DNA from: Oceanobacillus neutriphilus
GTDB taxonomy: Bacteria > Bacillota > Bacilli > Bacillales > Amphibacillaceae
NCBI RefSeq assembly: GCF_014645515.1
Contig: NZ_BMLW01000002.1
Coordinates: 1 to 64,000, forward strand
DNA: 64,000 nucleotides
Direction: 5' to 3'
In this document: piece by piece, positions 50,283 through 58,598 of the stretch
Numbering within the stretch: the stretch's first letter is position 1
Layout: each line of letters opens with the position of its first letter
Notes under the pieces: model-generated
Databases searched by the model: none
Told to the model about the DNA's origin: nothing
The model's input: the letters and a program-made list of their open reading frames with translations, nothing else
Translations under genes and position numbers: made by a program

Positions 50283-51587
50283 TTAAGTTAAAAAGATAAA
50301 ATACAATGCAAAGACAACAAATAATACATACATAATCGGGTGAACTTCCTTCGCCCTGCCTTTTACGAGCATTGTAATTGGATAAAAGATAAATCCAATG
50401 GCAATCCCGGTTGCGATGCTGGCAGTTACCGGCATCATCAGTACTGTAAAGAAAGCTGGGACAGCAATCTCAAATTGATCCCAAGGAATATCCTTTAGGC
50501 TGCTGGCCATTAATACCCCGACAATAATCAAGGCCGGCGCAGTTACTTCATTCGTTACAACACTTAGTAACGGAGAGAAGAACAAAGCTAACAGGAACAG
50601 ACAGCCAGTAACAACTGCTGTGAATCCTGAACGGCCACCAACACTCACTCCTGATGTGGATTCCACAAAGGATGTTGTAGTAGATGTACCGACAGCTGCA
50701 CCTACTACACTGGCAGAAGCATCTGCAAAGAGTGCTTTTCCAGCTCTGGGTAATTTATTATCCTTCATCAATCCTGCTTTTGTTGCAACAGCAACCAGTG
50801 TTCCTGCTGTATCAAAGAAATTAACAAATAAAAATGTCAAAATAACAATAAGCATCTGCATCGTAAAAATCTGGTCAAAGTGAATAAAAGCTTGTCCAAA
50901 TGTCGGTGCCAGGCTTGGAGCACTGCTTACAATTCCACTAAAACCGGATGGCACGGGAATCAGTCCAAAAACCATACCAACAATAGAACTGATAATCATC
51001 CCATAAAAAATACCCGCTTTAACACCTACAGTAATCAAAACAACGGAAATAACAATTCCAAAAATCGCTAATAAAACCGGCGGGGATGTTAAATCACCAA
51101 GCGCAATAATTGTAGACGGATCCGCTTGGACAATTTGTGCATTCTTCAAACCGATAAATGCAATAAATAAACCGATACCTGCTCCCACTGCCATCTTTAA
51201 ACTTGGCGGAATCGCATTAATAATCGTTTCGCGAATTCCTGTTAAGGTTAATCCAATAAATATAATTCCTGAAGCTAAAACACCTGCAAGTGCTGTTTCC
51301 CACGGAATACCAAATCCAATTACTACTGTATAGGTAAAAAAAGCATTCAGTCCCATACCAGGAGCAAGTGCTACCGGATATTTAGCAAGGACTCCCATCA
51401 CAATTGAACCAAAGGCAGCTGCAATCGCGGTCGCAGCAAATACCGCTTCCTGATCCATACCCGCTTCTCCCAGAATACTCGGGTTAACAAATAAAATATA
51501 AGCCATAGCTAAAAAAGTTGTTAACCCAGCTATAAACTCTGTTCGAAAATTCGTTCCCAGTTTTTCAAATTCAAAATATTTACTCAT
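50283..51587 (-). CDS. pbuG: Hypoxanthine/guanine permease PbuG (NCS2 family)
   Basis: Proton-coupled purine base permease of the AzgA-like NCS2 branch, 434 residues with about 12-14 hydrophobic segments. Typical motifs are FRTEFIAGLTTFLAMAYILFVNP at the N-terminus (cut here in sense, not sequence), PGMGLNAFFTY and VNFFDTAGTLV, with TSTTTSFVESTSGVSVGGR later. The leader contains a guanine-type riboswitch and a PurBox pair, so import of hypoxanthine and guanine is the likely role rather than adenine. It is a single gene with its own terminator. Confidence 0.92.
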   Translation of the reverse strand: MSKYFEFEKLGTNFRTEFIAGLTTFLAMAYILFVNPSILGEAGMDQEAVFAATAIAAAFGSIVMGVLAKYPVALAPGMGLNAFFTYTVVIGFGIPWETALAGVLASGIIFIGLTLTGIRETIINAIPPSLKMAVGAGIGLFIAFIGLKNAQIVQADPSTIIALGDLTSPPVLLAIFGIVISVVLITVGVKAGIFYGMIISSIVGMVFGLIPVPSGFSGIVSSAPSLAPTFGQAFIHFDQIFTMQMLIVILTFLFVNFFDTAGTLVAVATKAGLMKDNKLPRAGKALFADASASVVGAAVGTSTTTSFVESTSGVSVGGRSGFTAVVTGCLFLLALFFSPLLSVVTNEVTAPALIIVGVLMASSLKDIPWDQFEIAVPAFFTVLMMPVTASIATGIAIGFIFYPITMLVKGRAKEVHPIMYVLFVVFALYFIFLT

Positions 51588-51602
51588 GAATTTATTTCCT
51601 CC

Positions 51603-51620
51603 ATTTTTACCGGACTTTTT
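51603..51620. repeat. Short dispersed repeat just upstream of pbuG
   Basis: The minus strand has AAGAGAACGTTCAAAAAGTCCG, the third copy of the element seen before gatC and purE. It starts about 20 bases before the pbuG ATG and overlaps no coding sequence. Confidence 0.55.
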
Positions 51621-51846
51621 GAACGTTCTCTTATCTAGAAAAGCTCCATAAAATTTATAGAATAAGTCCTAGTATGTGTTGTTTAAATAGTGCTTATGCT
51701 ATAAAGAAGACTTAGCATCCAATCCTAAAAAGCAATAAGAATGCTTTATCTGCACCTGTACTATAATCTTAAGAATTCTGCTGAACCAGGCAGCGATTAC
51801 CCGCCCTGCAAAAGATCCGCTGAAATTTTATACTTTTATACAGTGC

Positions 51847-51876
51847 AAAAAAACTCTTAAATTACTTAAGAGTTTC
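51847..51876 (-). terminator. Riboswitch-controlled terminator of the pbuG leader
   Basis: AAACTCTTAA pairs with TTTAAGAGTTT, followed by TTTTTT on the minus strand, some 70 bases beyond the aptamer. Confidence 0.88.
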
Positions 51877-51943
51877 TACCGGAACAGCAATTAACAACCC
51901 TCATTTTCAAAACAAATACTGAAAATTTATGGTTGATCCTGCT

Positions 51944-52007
51944 GCGTAGTCAGACTATTTACGGCAGTCTGGTAGAAACTCTGGGCCTTATCCCCGAAAT
52001 TATACGC
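51944..52007 (-). promoter_or_regulatory. Guanine riboswitch (purine aptamer) of pbuG
   Basis: P1 is GCGTA/TACGC. GGATAAGG in L2, AGTTTCTACC, GCCGTAAATAG in L3 and GACTACG in J3/1 follow the purine aptamer consensus. The C in GACTAC predicts guanine/hypoxanthine recognition. A terminator hairpin follows, so bound purine should shut off uptake. Confidence 0.93.
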
Positions 52008-52031
52008 ATTTCTATTAAGTTCACATTATAA

Positions 52032-52060
52032 TATTACTAATCAGCATAAAATTTGTCAAT
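52032..52060 (-). promoter_or_regulatory. Sigma-A promoter of pbuG
   Basis: A perfect TTGACA (52055-52060) and TAATAT (52032-52037) are spaced by 17 bases on the minus strand. The aptamer starts about 25 bases downstream. Confidence 0.85.
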
Positions 52061-52062
52061 AA

Positions 52063-52107
52063 AACACGAACAAAAACTAAGCTTTATATGTTTAACATTC
52101 GTTGTTA
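52063..52107. promoter_or_regulatory. PurR operator of pbuG
   Basis: ACACGAACAAAAA at 52065-52077 and TTAACATTCGTTG at 52093-52105 form an inverted PurBox pair directly upstream of the -35. Confidence 0.65.
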
Positions 52108-52147
52108 GACTTTTAAGTGTAAAAATTCTAACAATATTCTAACGAAA
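52103..52147. promoter_or_regulatory. Inverted repeat in the pbuG-cyclase divergent region
   Basis: TTGTTAGA (52103-52110) pairs with TCTAACAA (52128-52135), and TTCGTT with AACGAA extends it. It overlaps one PurBox and ends just before the -35 of the + strand promoter, so a regulator of the cyclase gene could bind here. Confidence 0.4.
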
Positions 52148-52149
52148 GT

Positions 52150-52178
52150 TGAAAATTCCGAAATTTAATAGTACGATT
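52150..52178 (+). promoter_or_regulatory. Candidate sigma-A promoter of the cyclase gene
   Basis: TTGAAA (52150-52155) and TACGAT (52173-52178) with a 17-base spacer, about 95 bases before the ATG. Confidence 0.5.
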
Positions 52179-52271
52179 ATCTTAATGAATGTACTGCAGA
52201 ATAAGGTCATTATATCTATCATCAGCTGCTTTTTGTAATTATTCATAAAATAATTGAAGGGAGTCATAAAA

Positions 52272-52946
52272 ATGCGCAGAATCGCTTTATCCTATCCACT
52301 GGGAGTTGACACACCCCGTTTTTCTGAGAATCCGCCGGTCAGTATGTGGTCGCAATTTTCTACAGATCATGGAGATGTTTTTAACCAATCATTTTACATG
52401 GCCATTAATCACTGCGGCACACATATGGATGGTGCTAATCATTTTAATCCCGAAGGAAAGCAATTGTGGGAAAATCCAATTGACACATTTGTTTATGAAA
52501 GCGTATTAGTAACTGATATACCCAAATCAGATGATGAATTAATAACAAAAGAAGATTTAGAAGTATTTTCCGAGGAATTGGATTCCTGTGATCTTATTAT
52601 TGTCCGGACCGGATTTTATCAATACCGGGATGATGCGTATCGGTATGGCCAGCATAATCCCGGCTTCACCAAAGCTGCCGGTGATTACCTTATGGAATTT
52701 CCAAATATAAAAGCAATTGGCATGGACCTGCCGTCTGCTGCCGGTGCACAGAATGTTAATCCGCATGGTGTGGAGTTTCATCAATCCGTTCTTGGATTAG
52801 GCAGAAAGGATGATCAGGCTATTTTAATTATTGAAGATATGAAGTTAGATGAGGATTTGACCGGGATTGAACGTGTGTATGCTCTCCCTCTTCTCTTAAA
52901 AGGATTAGACAGCGGTCCTTGTACGATTTTGGCAGAATTAAAAGAC
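52272..52946 (+). CDS. Cyclase/kynurenine formamidase-family hydrolase
   Basis: Metal-dependent hydrolase of the cyclase (Pfam PF04199-type) family, 225 residues. The metal motif HCGTHMDGANHF is close to the family H-G-T-H-D-P-H-F, with Ala-Asn in place of the usual Pro-containing pair. IIVRTGFY and AIGMDLPSA follow, with a conserved His-Glu-type region in VNPHGVEFHQSVL. Kynurenine formamidase is one activity of the family, but no tryptophan catabolic genes are near, so the substrate is open. ATG at 52272 behind GAAGGGAG. The TGA at 52947-52949 closes the frame. Confidence 0.82.
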
Positions 52947-52950
52947 TGAA

Positions 52951-52989
52951 CGAAAGAGCATCTGTCAGGTGAAAACAGATGCTCTTTCG
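52951..52989. terminator. Bidirectional hairpin between the cyclase and LOG genes
   Basis: CGAAAGAGCATCTGT (52951-52965) pairs perfectly with ACAGATGCTCTTTCG (52975-52989), a 15-pair stem between convergent genes. The flanking tracts are only mildly T-rich. Confidence 0.75.
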
Positions 52990-53032
52990 TTGTAATACGG
53001 TGCAATGACTTTCATCAAAATATCAGACTATG

Positions 53033-53611
53033 CTAGCTAGATGGGCTTATCGTGTATTTTCTTAGTTCAGGCGGCGTATAACTAGAAATAAACACTTCTA
53101 TCTCTTTCACTGAATCTGAAAATAAGATACGCTCTCTATCCTGCTCTGATAAAAACCCGTTTTCCACCATTTCATCGTAAAACCTGGCAAGGCTGTCATA
53201 GTATCCATTTTGATTGAATAGAATACATGGATTCTGGTTCTGACCAACTCTTGCCCAGGAAATAACCTCCGCAATTTCTTCGAGCGTTCCCGGCCCGCCA
53301 GGCAGCGCTATGTAACAATCCCCTAACGCAATCATTCTATTTTTTCTTACGGACATGGAGTCAACAATTTCTAAGGTTGTCAGATTGGGATGACTTAATT
53401 CTCTTTCAACCAGAAAATCAGGAATGATACCAATAACTTCCCCGTTATTTGCCAGAACTTCATCGGCAACCACACCCATTAATCCTGCTTTTCCTCCACC
53501 ATATACCAGCGTATTATTCTTTTCTGCTATCCATTTTCCAACTTCCCGTGCTGCATCCTGATAAGCTTGATTACTTCCAAGACTTGCCCCGCAATATACA
53601 GCAATATTCAT
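53033..53611 (-). CDS. LOG-family protein (nucleoside 5'-monophosphate phosphoribohydrolase-like)
   Basis: Protein of 192 residues with the Rossmann fold and PGGPGTLEE motif (about 103-111) of the LOG family, plus IAVYCGAS at the N-terminus and the LVYGGGKAGLMGVVAD loop. The conserved arginine-glutamate residues for the phosphoribohydrolase reaction are present (VRKNRM...TLEE). It may release a free base from AMP-type nucleotides; the physiological role in Bacillaceae is unclear. ATG behind GGAGGAGAG. Confidence 0.9.
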   Translation of the reverse strand: MNIAVYCGASLGSNQAYQDAAREVGKWIAEKNNTLVYGGGKAGLMGVVADEVLANNGEVIGIIPDFLVERELSHPNLTTLEIVDSMSVRKNRMIALGDCYIALPGGPGTLEEIAEVISWARVGQNQNPCILFNQNGYYDSLARFYDEMVENGFLSEQDRERILFSDSVKEIEVFISSYTPPELRKYTISPSS

Positions 53612-53692
53612 ATCATCTCTCCTCCCCCAGCCTATTCTAACATAAGGAAATAATTAAAAATTTTTGGAACCAGACAGCGCCATCTCCAGTTT

Positions 53693-53748
53693 AAAAAGGC
53701 TCCATAAAGCGGAGTCTATCAAGTTCACCACTTTTATGAAGCCTTCTC
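53693..53748 (-). terminator. Terminator of the bceA-bceB operon
   Basis: AAGGCTTCATAAA pairs with TTTATGGAGCCTT over a 26-base loop, followed by TTTAAA on the minus strand, just after the permease stop. Confidence 0.7.
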
Positions 53749-53763
53749 TTTATACAAACGCCA

Positions 53764-55662
53764 TTATCGCAGCGCCTGCTTAATCTGCCTGATATAATAA
53801 AAACGAACAATAAAGAAATAAACAATCTGAATGGCTAGGAACAATCCCAAAACCACAGCTGATTCCTTTACCAGATTGTAGAAAAACATATGGGACAACG
53901 CAGTTAATGCTACTGCTCCATGGACCAGTGCAACTGCTATTGGCGCAAAGAACAGAAGGGCAGTTTGTCTGTTTAATACCTTCTTTAATTCTTTATCTGT
54001 CAGCCCCATTTTCGTTATTGCCTGGAATTTTTTCTTATCTTCATCTAAATCGGAGTAAAGTCGGAAATAAAGAAAGCTTCCTGCTGATACAAAAAATACA
54101 ATACCGATAAATAAACCGACAAACAGGATGGGTCCATACATTTTATTGATTAAATATTCTTCATACTGACCTATCCGGACTCCTTCTGCAGACAGTTTAT
54201 TATCTAAGTCCTCTGCTATCCCCAAGGGAATCTCCTTACCCTCCTTCTCCTGCCAAGCATAATAATTTTGCTCGCTGGCAGGAGAAGGTAAGCTCTCAAA
54301 ATCATGATCGGAAACAACATAATATTCTGTTGTAGCAGGCAGTACATTGGAAGACACCACCTGTACAGGCTCTAAAACAGCGCCTTCCTCTAGTTCAAGC
54401 ACAGCATCTTCCAGGAGATCTGCTTTCTGAGCATTTAAATTCCCTCCATCGACACCAAGCAATATCATTTCAGGTCCCAGCAAAGCTGGCGCCCCGTCTT
54501 CTACTTGAATAATTTCATTATCACTTAAACCTGCGATTCGATTATAATCAGATTCTTTCGCAATCAAGACCTGTGATTCATCAGGTACTTCATAGTAACG
54601 AAGCATTGCCTGCTCTTTGTCCATATCCAAATTTGCTTCCTGCAGCTTTTCATCTATATACGCAACATTCGCTTCCTCATTGCCTGTATCATAATCCTGA
54701 TAGGAAATAGTAGTTTGATTCGTCTGTTTTATTCCGGCAGTAAGAACTGATTGAAACCCGTACAATGATCCAATCGCACTAAAAGCTACGGTAGAAATAA
54801 TCGCCACTAAGAAAAAAGATCTTGCATTATCCTTCATTCTAAAAGAAAGATCAGAGAAGAGAATCATATTTGTTTTATGCCAGAAAACATTCTCATTCTT
54901 TTTTAACCGCCGGATAATAAATACACTTAATTGTGTAAACAGGAGATAAGTGCCAATAACGACGACAAGGATAACCGGAACCATCGCTGCAATCACCTTT
55001 AATCCATCGACTGTCAAAGCAACCGCATATCCAGTTCCAAGTAAAAGAACTGCCAGAATGGTTAAAAATAGATTTGCTTTCGGCTCTCCCTTTGATTTCT
55101 TATCGCCTTTGATTAAATCAATTAATTTCCTACTCCTCAAAACGTAGGAAACAAACAAAGAAATCAGGAAAAATAACACCATAAAACAGCCAAAAGTCAA
55201 CAGGACAGGCTGCGTTGGAAAATAAAAAGGCAGTTCATTATCAATAATAAGTACATTTTCTGCAATCAATAAAATAACTTTTGAAAAAACCAATCCTAAT
55301 CCAATACCGCCAATGGTAGCCAGCAGACCAATAAACATATTTTCTAAAAATACCATCGAGCGGATCTGCTTCATGCTCATCCCTTGCATCATTAACAAGC
55401 CAAATTCCTTTTTCCGTGATTGTAAGAAAGAACTCATTGAATAAAGCACAAAGAAAAAGGAGAATACATAGATAATCCCTGCAGCCACATTCATCCCAAA
55501 GCTGACATAGGAGTCCATATTATCTCCCGTCAGCTGCGGGTGAGAAGCAAAAATAGAAAAAGTAAAAAACACCATCACCGTAAAAAGGCTGGTCAAAAAA
55601 TAAGCAGCATACAGCCGTTTATTCCGGATAACATTATTAAACGCGAACTGACGAAAAGTCAT
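53764..55662 (-). CDS. Bce/Yxd-type ABC transporter permease
   Basis: Membrane subunit of a peptide-antibiotic detoxification and sensing transporter, 632 residues. The FtsX-type permease has about ten hydrophobic segments and the large extracellular loop (about 300-515) between TM7 and TM8 that is the hallmark of BceB-type proteins. It starts FRQFAFNNVIRNKRLY, typical of the family. It overlaps the ATPase gene by 26 bases and is followed by a terminator. The presence of yxeA in the cluster points to the YxdLM branch; the substrate peptide is unknown. Confidence 0.9.
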   Translation of the reverse strand: MTFRQFAFNNVIRNKRLYAAYFLTSLFTVMVFFTFSIFASHPQLTGDNMDSYVSFGMNVAAGIIYVFSFFFVLYSMSSFLQSRKKEFGLLMMQGMSMKQIRSMVFLENMFIGLLATIGGIGLGLVFSKVILLIAENVLIIDNELPFYFPTQPVLLTFGCFMVLFFLISLFVSYVLRSRKLIDLIKGDKKSKGEPKANLFLTILAVLLLGTGYAVALTVDGLKVIAAMVPVILVVVIGTYLLFTQLSVFIIRRLKKNENVFWHKTNMILFSDLSFRMKDNARSFFLVAIISTVAFSAIGSLYGFQSVLTAGIKQTNQTTISYQDYDTGNEEANVAYIDEKLQEANLDMDKEQAMLRYYEVPDESQVLIAKESDYNRIAGLSDNEIIQVEDGAPALLGPEMILLGVDGGNLNAQKADLLEDAVLELEEGAVLEPVQVVSSNVLPATTEYYVVSDHDFESLPSPASEQNYYAWQEKEGKEIPLGIAEDLDNKLSAEGVRIGQYEEYLINKMYGPILFVGLFIGIVFFVSAGSFLYFRLYSDLDEDKKKFQAITKMGLTDKELKKVLNRQTALLFFAPIAVALVHGAVALTALSHMFFYNLVKESAVVLGLFLAIQIVYFFIVRFYYIRQIKQALR

Positions 55663-56401
55663 TGGAATCCCCTCCCATTAATGAGAGTGTGTCAATTATC
55701 TTTTGGAAAAAGGCCTGCCGATTATCTCCACGGTGAATTTCCGAATAAAACTTCCCGTCCCGGATAAACACAACTCGATTGCAATAGCTCGCCGCCTGCG
55801 GGTCATGCGTTACCAATAGCATGGTTGTTTTTTCCTTTTCATTAATGGATTCCAGCATTTCCATCACATCTTTAGAGGATTTAGAATCCAGATTTCCTGT
55901 CGGCTCATCCGCCAAAAGCAGCTTCGGCGTGTGAATCATTGCCCGGGCAACAGCTGCTCTCTGTGCCTGCCCGCCAGAGATTTCATACGTTCTTTTATTC
56001 ATTATTTCTGTTATCCCCAGCTTTTCAGCAATTTCCTTTGCCTTTTTCTTCATTTCACTGACCTTTTTACCGTCAAGTGTTAATGGCAGCACCATATTTT
56101 CTTCCACCGTCAACGTATGAAGCAAATTAAAATCCTGAAAGACAAATCCTAACTCCCGTCTGCGGAATTGCGCCAGCTTTTCCTTTTTCAAGCGATGCGG
56201 ATCCTTTCCGTTTATTAAAATTTCACCTGTAGTCGGTTCATCAATCGTAGCAATCATATTCAATAATGTCGTTTTACCGCTCCCGGAAGGCCCCATAATT
56301 CCTACAAATTCATTATCCTCTATGGTCAAATTAATATCTGACAATGCACGATAGGAGACCTTTCCTTCATATACTTTACTGACCTGTCTTACTTTCAGCA
56401 T
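55637..56401 (-). CDS. Bce/Yxd-type ABC transporter ATP-binding protein
   Basis: ATPase of 254 residues. Walker A GPSGSGKTT (37-45), Q-loop FQDFNLLHTL, signature SGGQAQRAAVARA (about 142-154), Walker [13 protein letters not shown] and the switch His in LVTHD are intact. It pairs with the permease downstream. The promoter carries a perfect 8-4-8 palindrome (56486-56505) 55 bases upstream of the -10, identical in half-sites to that before yxeA. In contrast to related clusters, the histidine kinase gene is not directly upstream; about 1.1 kb of foreign-looking DNA lies between. Confidence 0.92.
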   Translation of the reverse strand: MLKVRQVSKVYEGKVSYRALSDINLTIEDNEFVGIMGPSGSGKTTLLNMIATIDEPTTGEILINGKDPHRLKKEKLAQFRRRELGFVFQDFNLLHTLTVEENMVLPLTLDGKKVSEMKKKAKEIAEKLGITEIMNKRTYEISGGQAQRAAVARAMIHTPKLLLADEPTGNLDSKSSKDVMEMLESINEKEKTTMLLVTHDPQAASYCNRVVFIRDGKFYSEIHRGDNRQAFFQKIIDTLSLMGGDSNDFSSVRV

Positions 56402-56437
56402 AAAAATACTTCCTTCCTTATCATTTGATTTAACCTT

Positions 56438-56443
56438 AGTATA
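56438..56443 (-). promoter_or_regulatory. -10 box of the ABC transporter operon
   Basis: TATACT on the minus strand, 37 bases before the ATG. The -35 region is poor, which fits an activator-dependent promoter. Confidence 0.6.
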
Positions 56444-56485
56444 TCGTTGTTTTTAAGGAAGGAACTATCGAAATTCCTTTCAGTT

Positions 56486-56505
56486 ACCTTACATTGTTGT
56501 AAGGT
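56486..56505. promoter_or_regulatory. Predicted response-regulator operator before the ABC operon
   Basis: ACCTTACA-TTGT-TGTAAGGT, a perfect 8-4-8 palindrome. Its centre is 55 bases upstream of the -10 centre. The same half-sites occur at 59844-59863 before yxeA. Confidence 0.8.
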
Positions 56506-56649
56506 AGATACTTTTAAATAGTAATAAACAAAACAGAACATGGGTGAATCTGTATTTTAGTATAAAAACAATATTCAGGCATAAAAAAAGAGAAGTTTAT
56601 TTCTTCTCATTAAATTTAATAATTTCATATATCTTTAAACCGTTCTTTT

Positions 56650-56832
56650 CTAATCTTTATCTCTCATTTCTTCAAAGAAGGTTTCCATTCTTTCTTGAGC
56701 ATTATGATATACTTTATTTTTATCTCTTGGTCCTACAATAATTTGCATCTCTATTAAGTTATTTTTCTTTATTGGACGGTAGATAATTCTTAGGGATATC
56801 GCTTTGCTTTTATTAAATTTATTTAAATTCAT
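56650..56832 (-). CDS. Small RelE/ParE-type toxin-like protein, possibly truncated
   Basis: A 60-residue basic protein starting 11 bases after the antitoxin-like gene. The SLRIIYRPIKKNNLIEMQII-type segment followed by GPRDKNKVYHNAQERM resembles the C-terminal half of RelE/ParE-like toxins, which usually have about 90 residues; the N-terminal part is lacking or not recognised. No good ribosome binding site. So it may be a short toxin variant or a remnant; I am not certain of the family. Confidence 0.45.
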   Translation of the reverse strand: MNLNKFNKSKAISLRIIYRPIKKNNLIEMQIIVGPRDKNKVYHNAQERMETFFEEMRDKD

Positions 56833-56843
56833 TTTAATTATAT

Positions 56844-57224
56844 TTAATCCTCTAAATCGATTTTATCTATATTGTCATAAATATATTTATAATCAATTTC
56901 ATCATCTTCTTTCAGCACATCTGCTAAAGGAATATCCGCTATATCATCTTTACGTTCTTTGGCTATTTCAAGCATATGGCTATCCATCGCTTTTTCATAA
57001 ATTTCTTCAATTTTTAATAATTTTATATAACGTTCTAAATCAACAAAAACCCCTGCTGCATCTTTATTTTTATGATTTTTTACTACAAAAACTTCGTCTG
57101 TTTCTTCACCTGAAAAAGAATTTAATATTTCTGAGAGCTTATTTGTTCTTGTAAGATCTGTAACGTTTAAAACATTTCTTTGAAGAAATTCCAAAGCAGC
57201 TAAGTTCCTATTTTTATCCTTCAT
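56844..57224 (-). CDS. Antitoxin-like protein (Phd/RelB type suspected)
   Basis: Acidic protein of 126 residues upstream of the toxin-like frame. Its first 70 residues have an antitoxin-like pattern: LSEILNSF, then a strand with DEVFVVKNHKNKDAAGVFVDLERYIKLL, comparable to the prevent-host-death fold; the rest is acidic helix (EEIYEKAMDSHML...DIADIPLADVLKE) suited to bind a basic toxin. The Met at 57224 is the likeliest start; an upstream in-frame Met is less plausible. Base composition is more AT-rich than the flanking bce genes, which suggests transfer. Confidence 0.5.
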   Translation of the reverse strand: MKDKNRNLAALEFLQRNVLNVTDLTRTNKLSEILNSFSGEETDEVFVVKNHKNKDAAGVFVDLERYIKLLKIEEIYEKAMDSHMLEIAKERKDDIADIPLADVLKEDDEIDYKYIYDNIDKIDLED

Positions 57225-57231
57225 TAGAACA

Positions 57232-57513
57232 TCACTCACTTTCCGCACTTTCTTTCCAACTATTATACGCAGCAAATTTATTATTTATACTATAATTATA
57301 CGCTTTAAATGTGTTTAAAACAACACATAATTCTATTGAATAAAATCTTAAACCACTGATTATAAAAGAAAATAATCTTTTTTTATACTCCTCTAAATAG
57401 GTGCTTAATTTATCGTCCAGGTTTAATAAACCATCTTTTATGGCTATTGCAATTGCGAGCCCAATGTAAGTAACTCTAGTCGAATACACATTGAACCTTG
57501 ATTTATAATTCAA
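57232..57513 (-). pseudogene. Remnant of a serine beta-lactamase-like hydrolase
   Basis: The first half of this 93-codon frame, RFNVYSTRVTYIGLAIA then KDGLLNLDDKLSTYLEEY, resembles the segment after the active-site helix in class C/penicillin-binding-like serine hydrolases, where S-x-x-K is followed by the GIA-EGLL-LDD pattern. The S-x-x-K is destroyed (STRV), the protein ends early, and the second half looks random. I take it as a decayed fragment between the kinase gene and the antitoxin-like gene. Confidence 0.4.
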
Positions 57514-57548
57514 CTCATTTGCTCCCCACTAAATAGTCCACTGTATAT

Positions 57549-58541
57549 TCATAACTTTTGCGTCTCCGAAAAAATAACCCGAAATGTTGTACCCTCTCCT
57601 ACTTCTGATTCAAATTCAATGCGATGATGGAGGTGCTCCACTGCCTCTTTTATCAAATATAGACCCATCCCGGTAGATTCCCTGAATTTCCTGCCATTTT
57701 CTCCAGTGTAAAATGCATCAAAAATACGTTTTCTATCCTCTTCCGGAATTCCTACTCCAAAATCCTGCACTTCCAAAACGGCTTCTTTTTCTCTTTCATA
57801 GATAGAAATAAGAATCGAATTGTTTTTTCCGGCCGAGTACTTTACTGCATTTAAGATAAGCTGGGTTAAAATAAAGAAAAGCCACTTTTCATCTGTCTGC
57901 ACAGTTAGCCCCGCTGTTCTTTCTTCCACTTTCGGATAAACTTTATTACGTATGTAAAAACGTTTATTTTCTCCGTTCACCTCGTGCACCAATGACTCCA
58001 GATGAATCGGTTTGATATGAAAATCCTGCTCAATTGTCCGCAGCCTGGCCATATAAAGAATCGTATTTAATCCTGATTTCATCCGCTCGGTTTCCTCTCT
58101 GATACTGGACGAATCCGGCTCGTCCAGACTCTGTGCAGTTAGCTCAATTACAGAGATGGGTGTTTTCATCTGATGCACCCAATGATCCATCAGTTTAAGA
58201 TGCTCCTCTCTTTCCTTTCCAATCGTATTTATCTGTTGCTGATAATGTTTATACTGGCTCCGCAACAGTTCATTTAAAGCGTCAGAAACCGGGTGCTGGC
58301 TGTTCTTCTGCAATGATTCATCCAATGTTTCTAACGGTCTGCTTAATCGCTGATAAAATGCGCGCCGACTGAAATATTGATAAAAAAGATAGCAGCTAAG
58401 AAAAAAGAATCCGATAAAAATCGCATATAAAGCCGGGAGCAGATTCCGATAACCGTCGAGCCAATAAATAAGTAAAACAGCTGCAAATTGTAATATGTTA
58501 AGAGCAATCAGTAAAGCATGTTCCTTTAAAAATAACTTCAT
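57549..58541 (-). CDS. Bce/Yxd-type intramembrane-sensing histidine kinase
   Basis: Sensor kinase of 330 residues with two N-terminal membrane helices (about 9-28 and 35-56), almost no extracellular loop, a dimerisation domain with phospho-acceptor His123 in HQMKTPIS, and an ATPase domain with the N-box NAVKYS, DFGVGIPEEDRKRIF (G1) and STGMGLYLIKEA (G2). Such kinases sense peptide antibiotics through the partner ABC transporter. ATG at 58541 behind AAAGGAG. It is separated from its response regulator by an acetyltransferase gene and from the transporter by the toxin-antitoxin-like cassette. Confidence 0.93.
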   Translation of the reverse strand: MKLFLKEHALLIALNILQFAAVLLIYWLDGYRNLLPALYAIFIGFFFLSCYLFYQYFSRRAFYQRLSRPLETLDESLQKNSQHPVSDALNELLRSQYKHYQQQINTIGKEREEHLKLMDHWVHQMKTPISVIELTAQSLDEPDSSSIREETERMKSGLNTILYMARLRTIEQDFHIKPIHLESLVHEVNGENKRFYIRNKVYPKVEERTAGLTVQTDEKWLFFILTQLILNAVKYSAGKNNSILISIYEREKEAVLEVQDFGVGIPEEDRKRIFDAFYTGENGRKFRESTGMGLYLIKEAVEHLHHRIEFESEVGEGTTFRVIFSETQKL

Positions 58542-58598
58542 TGCCAATCTCCTTTGAACCATGAGACATCTTTAATCGTAATAAATATCTTTTTCTAT

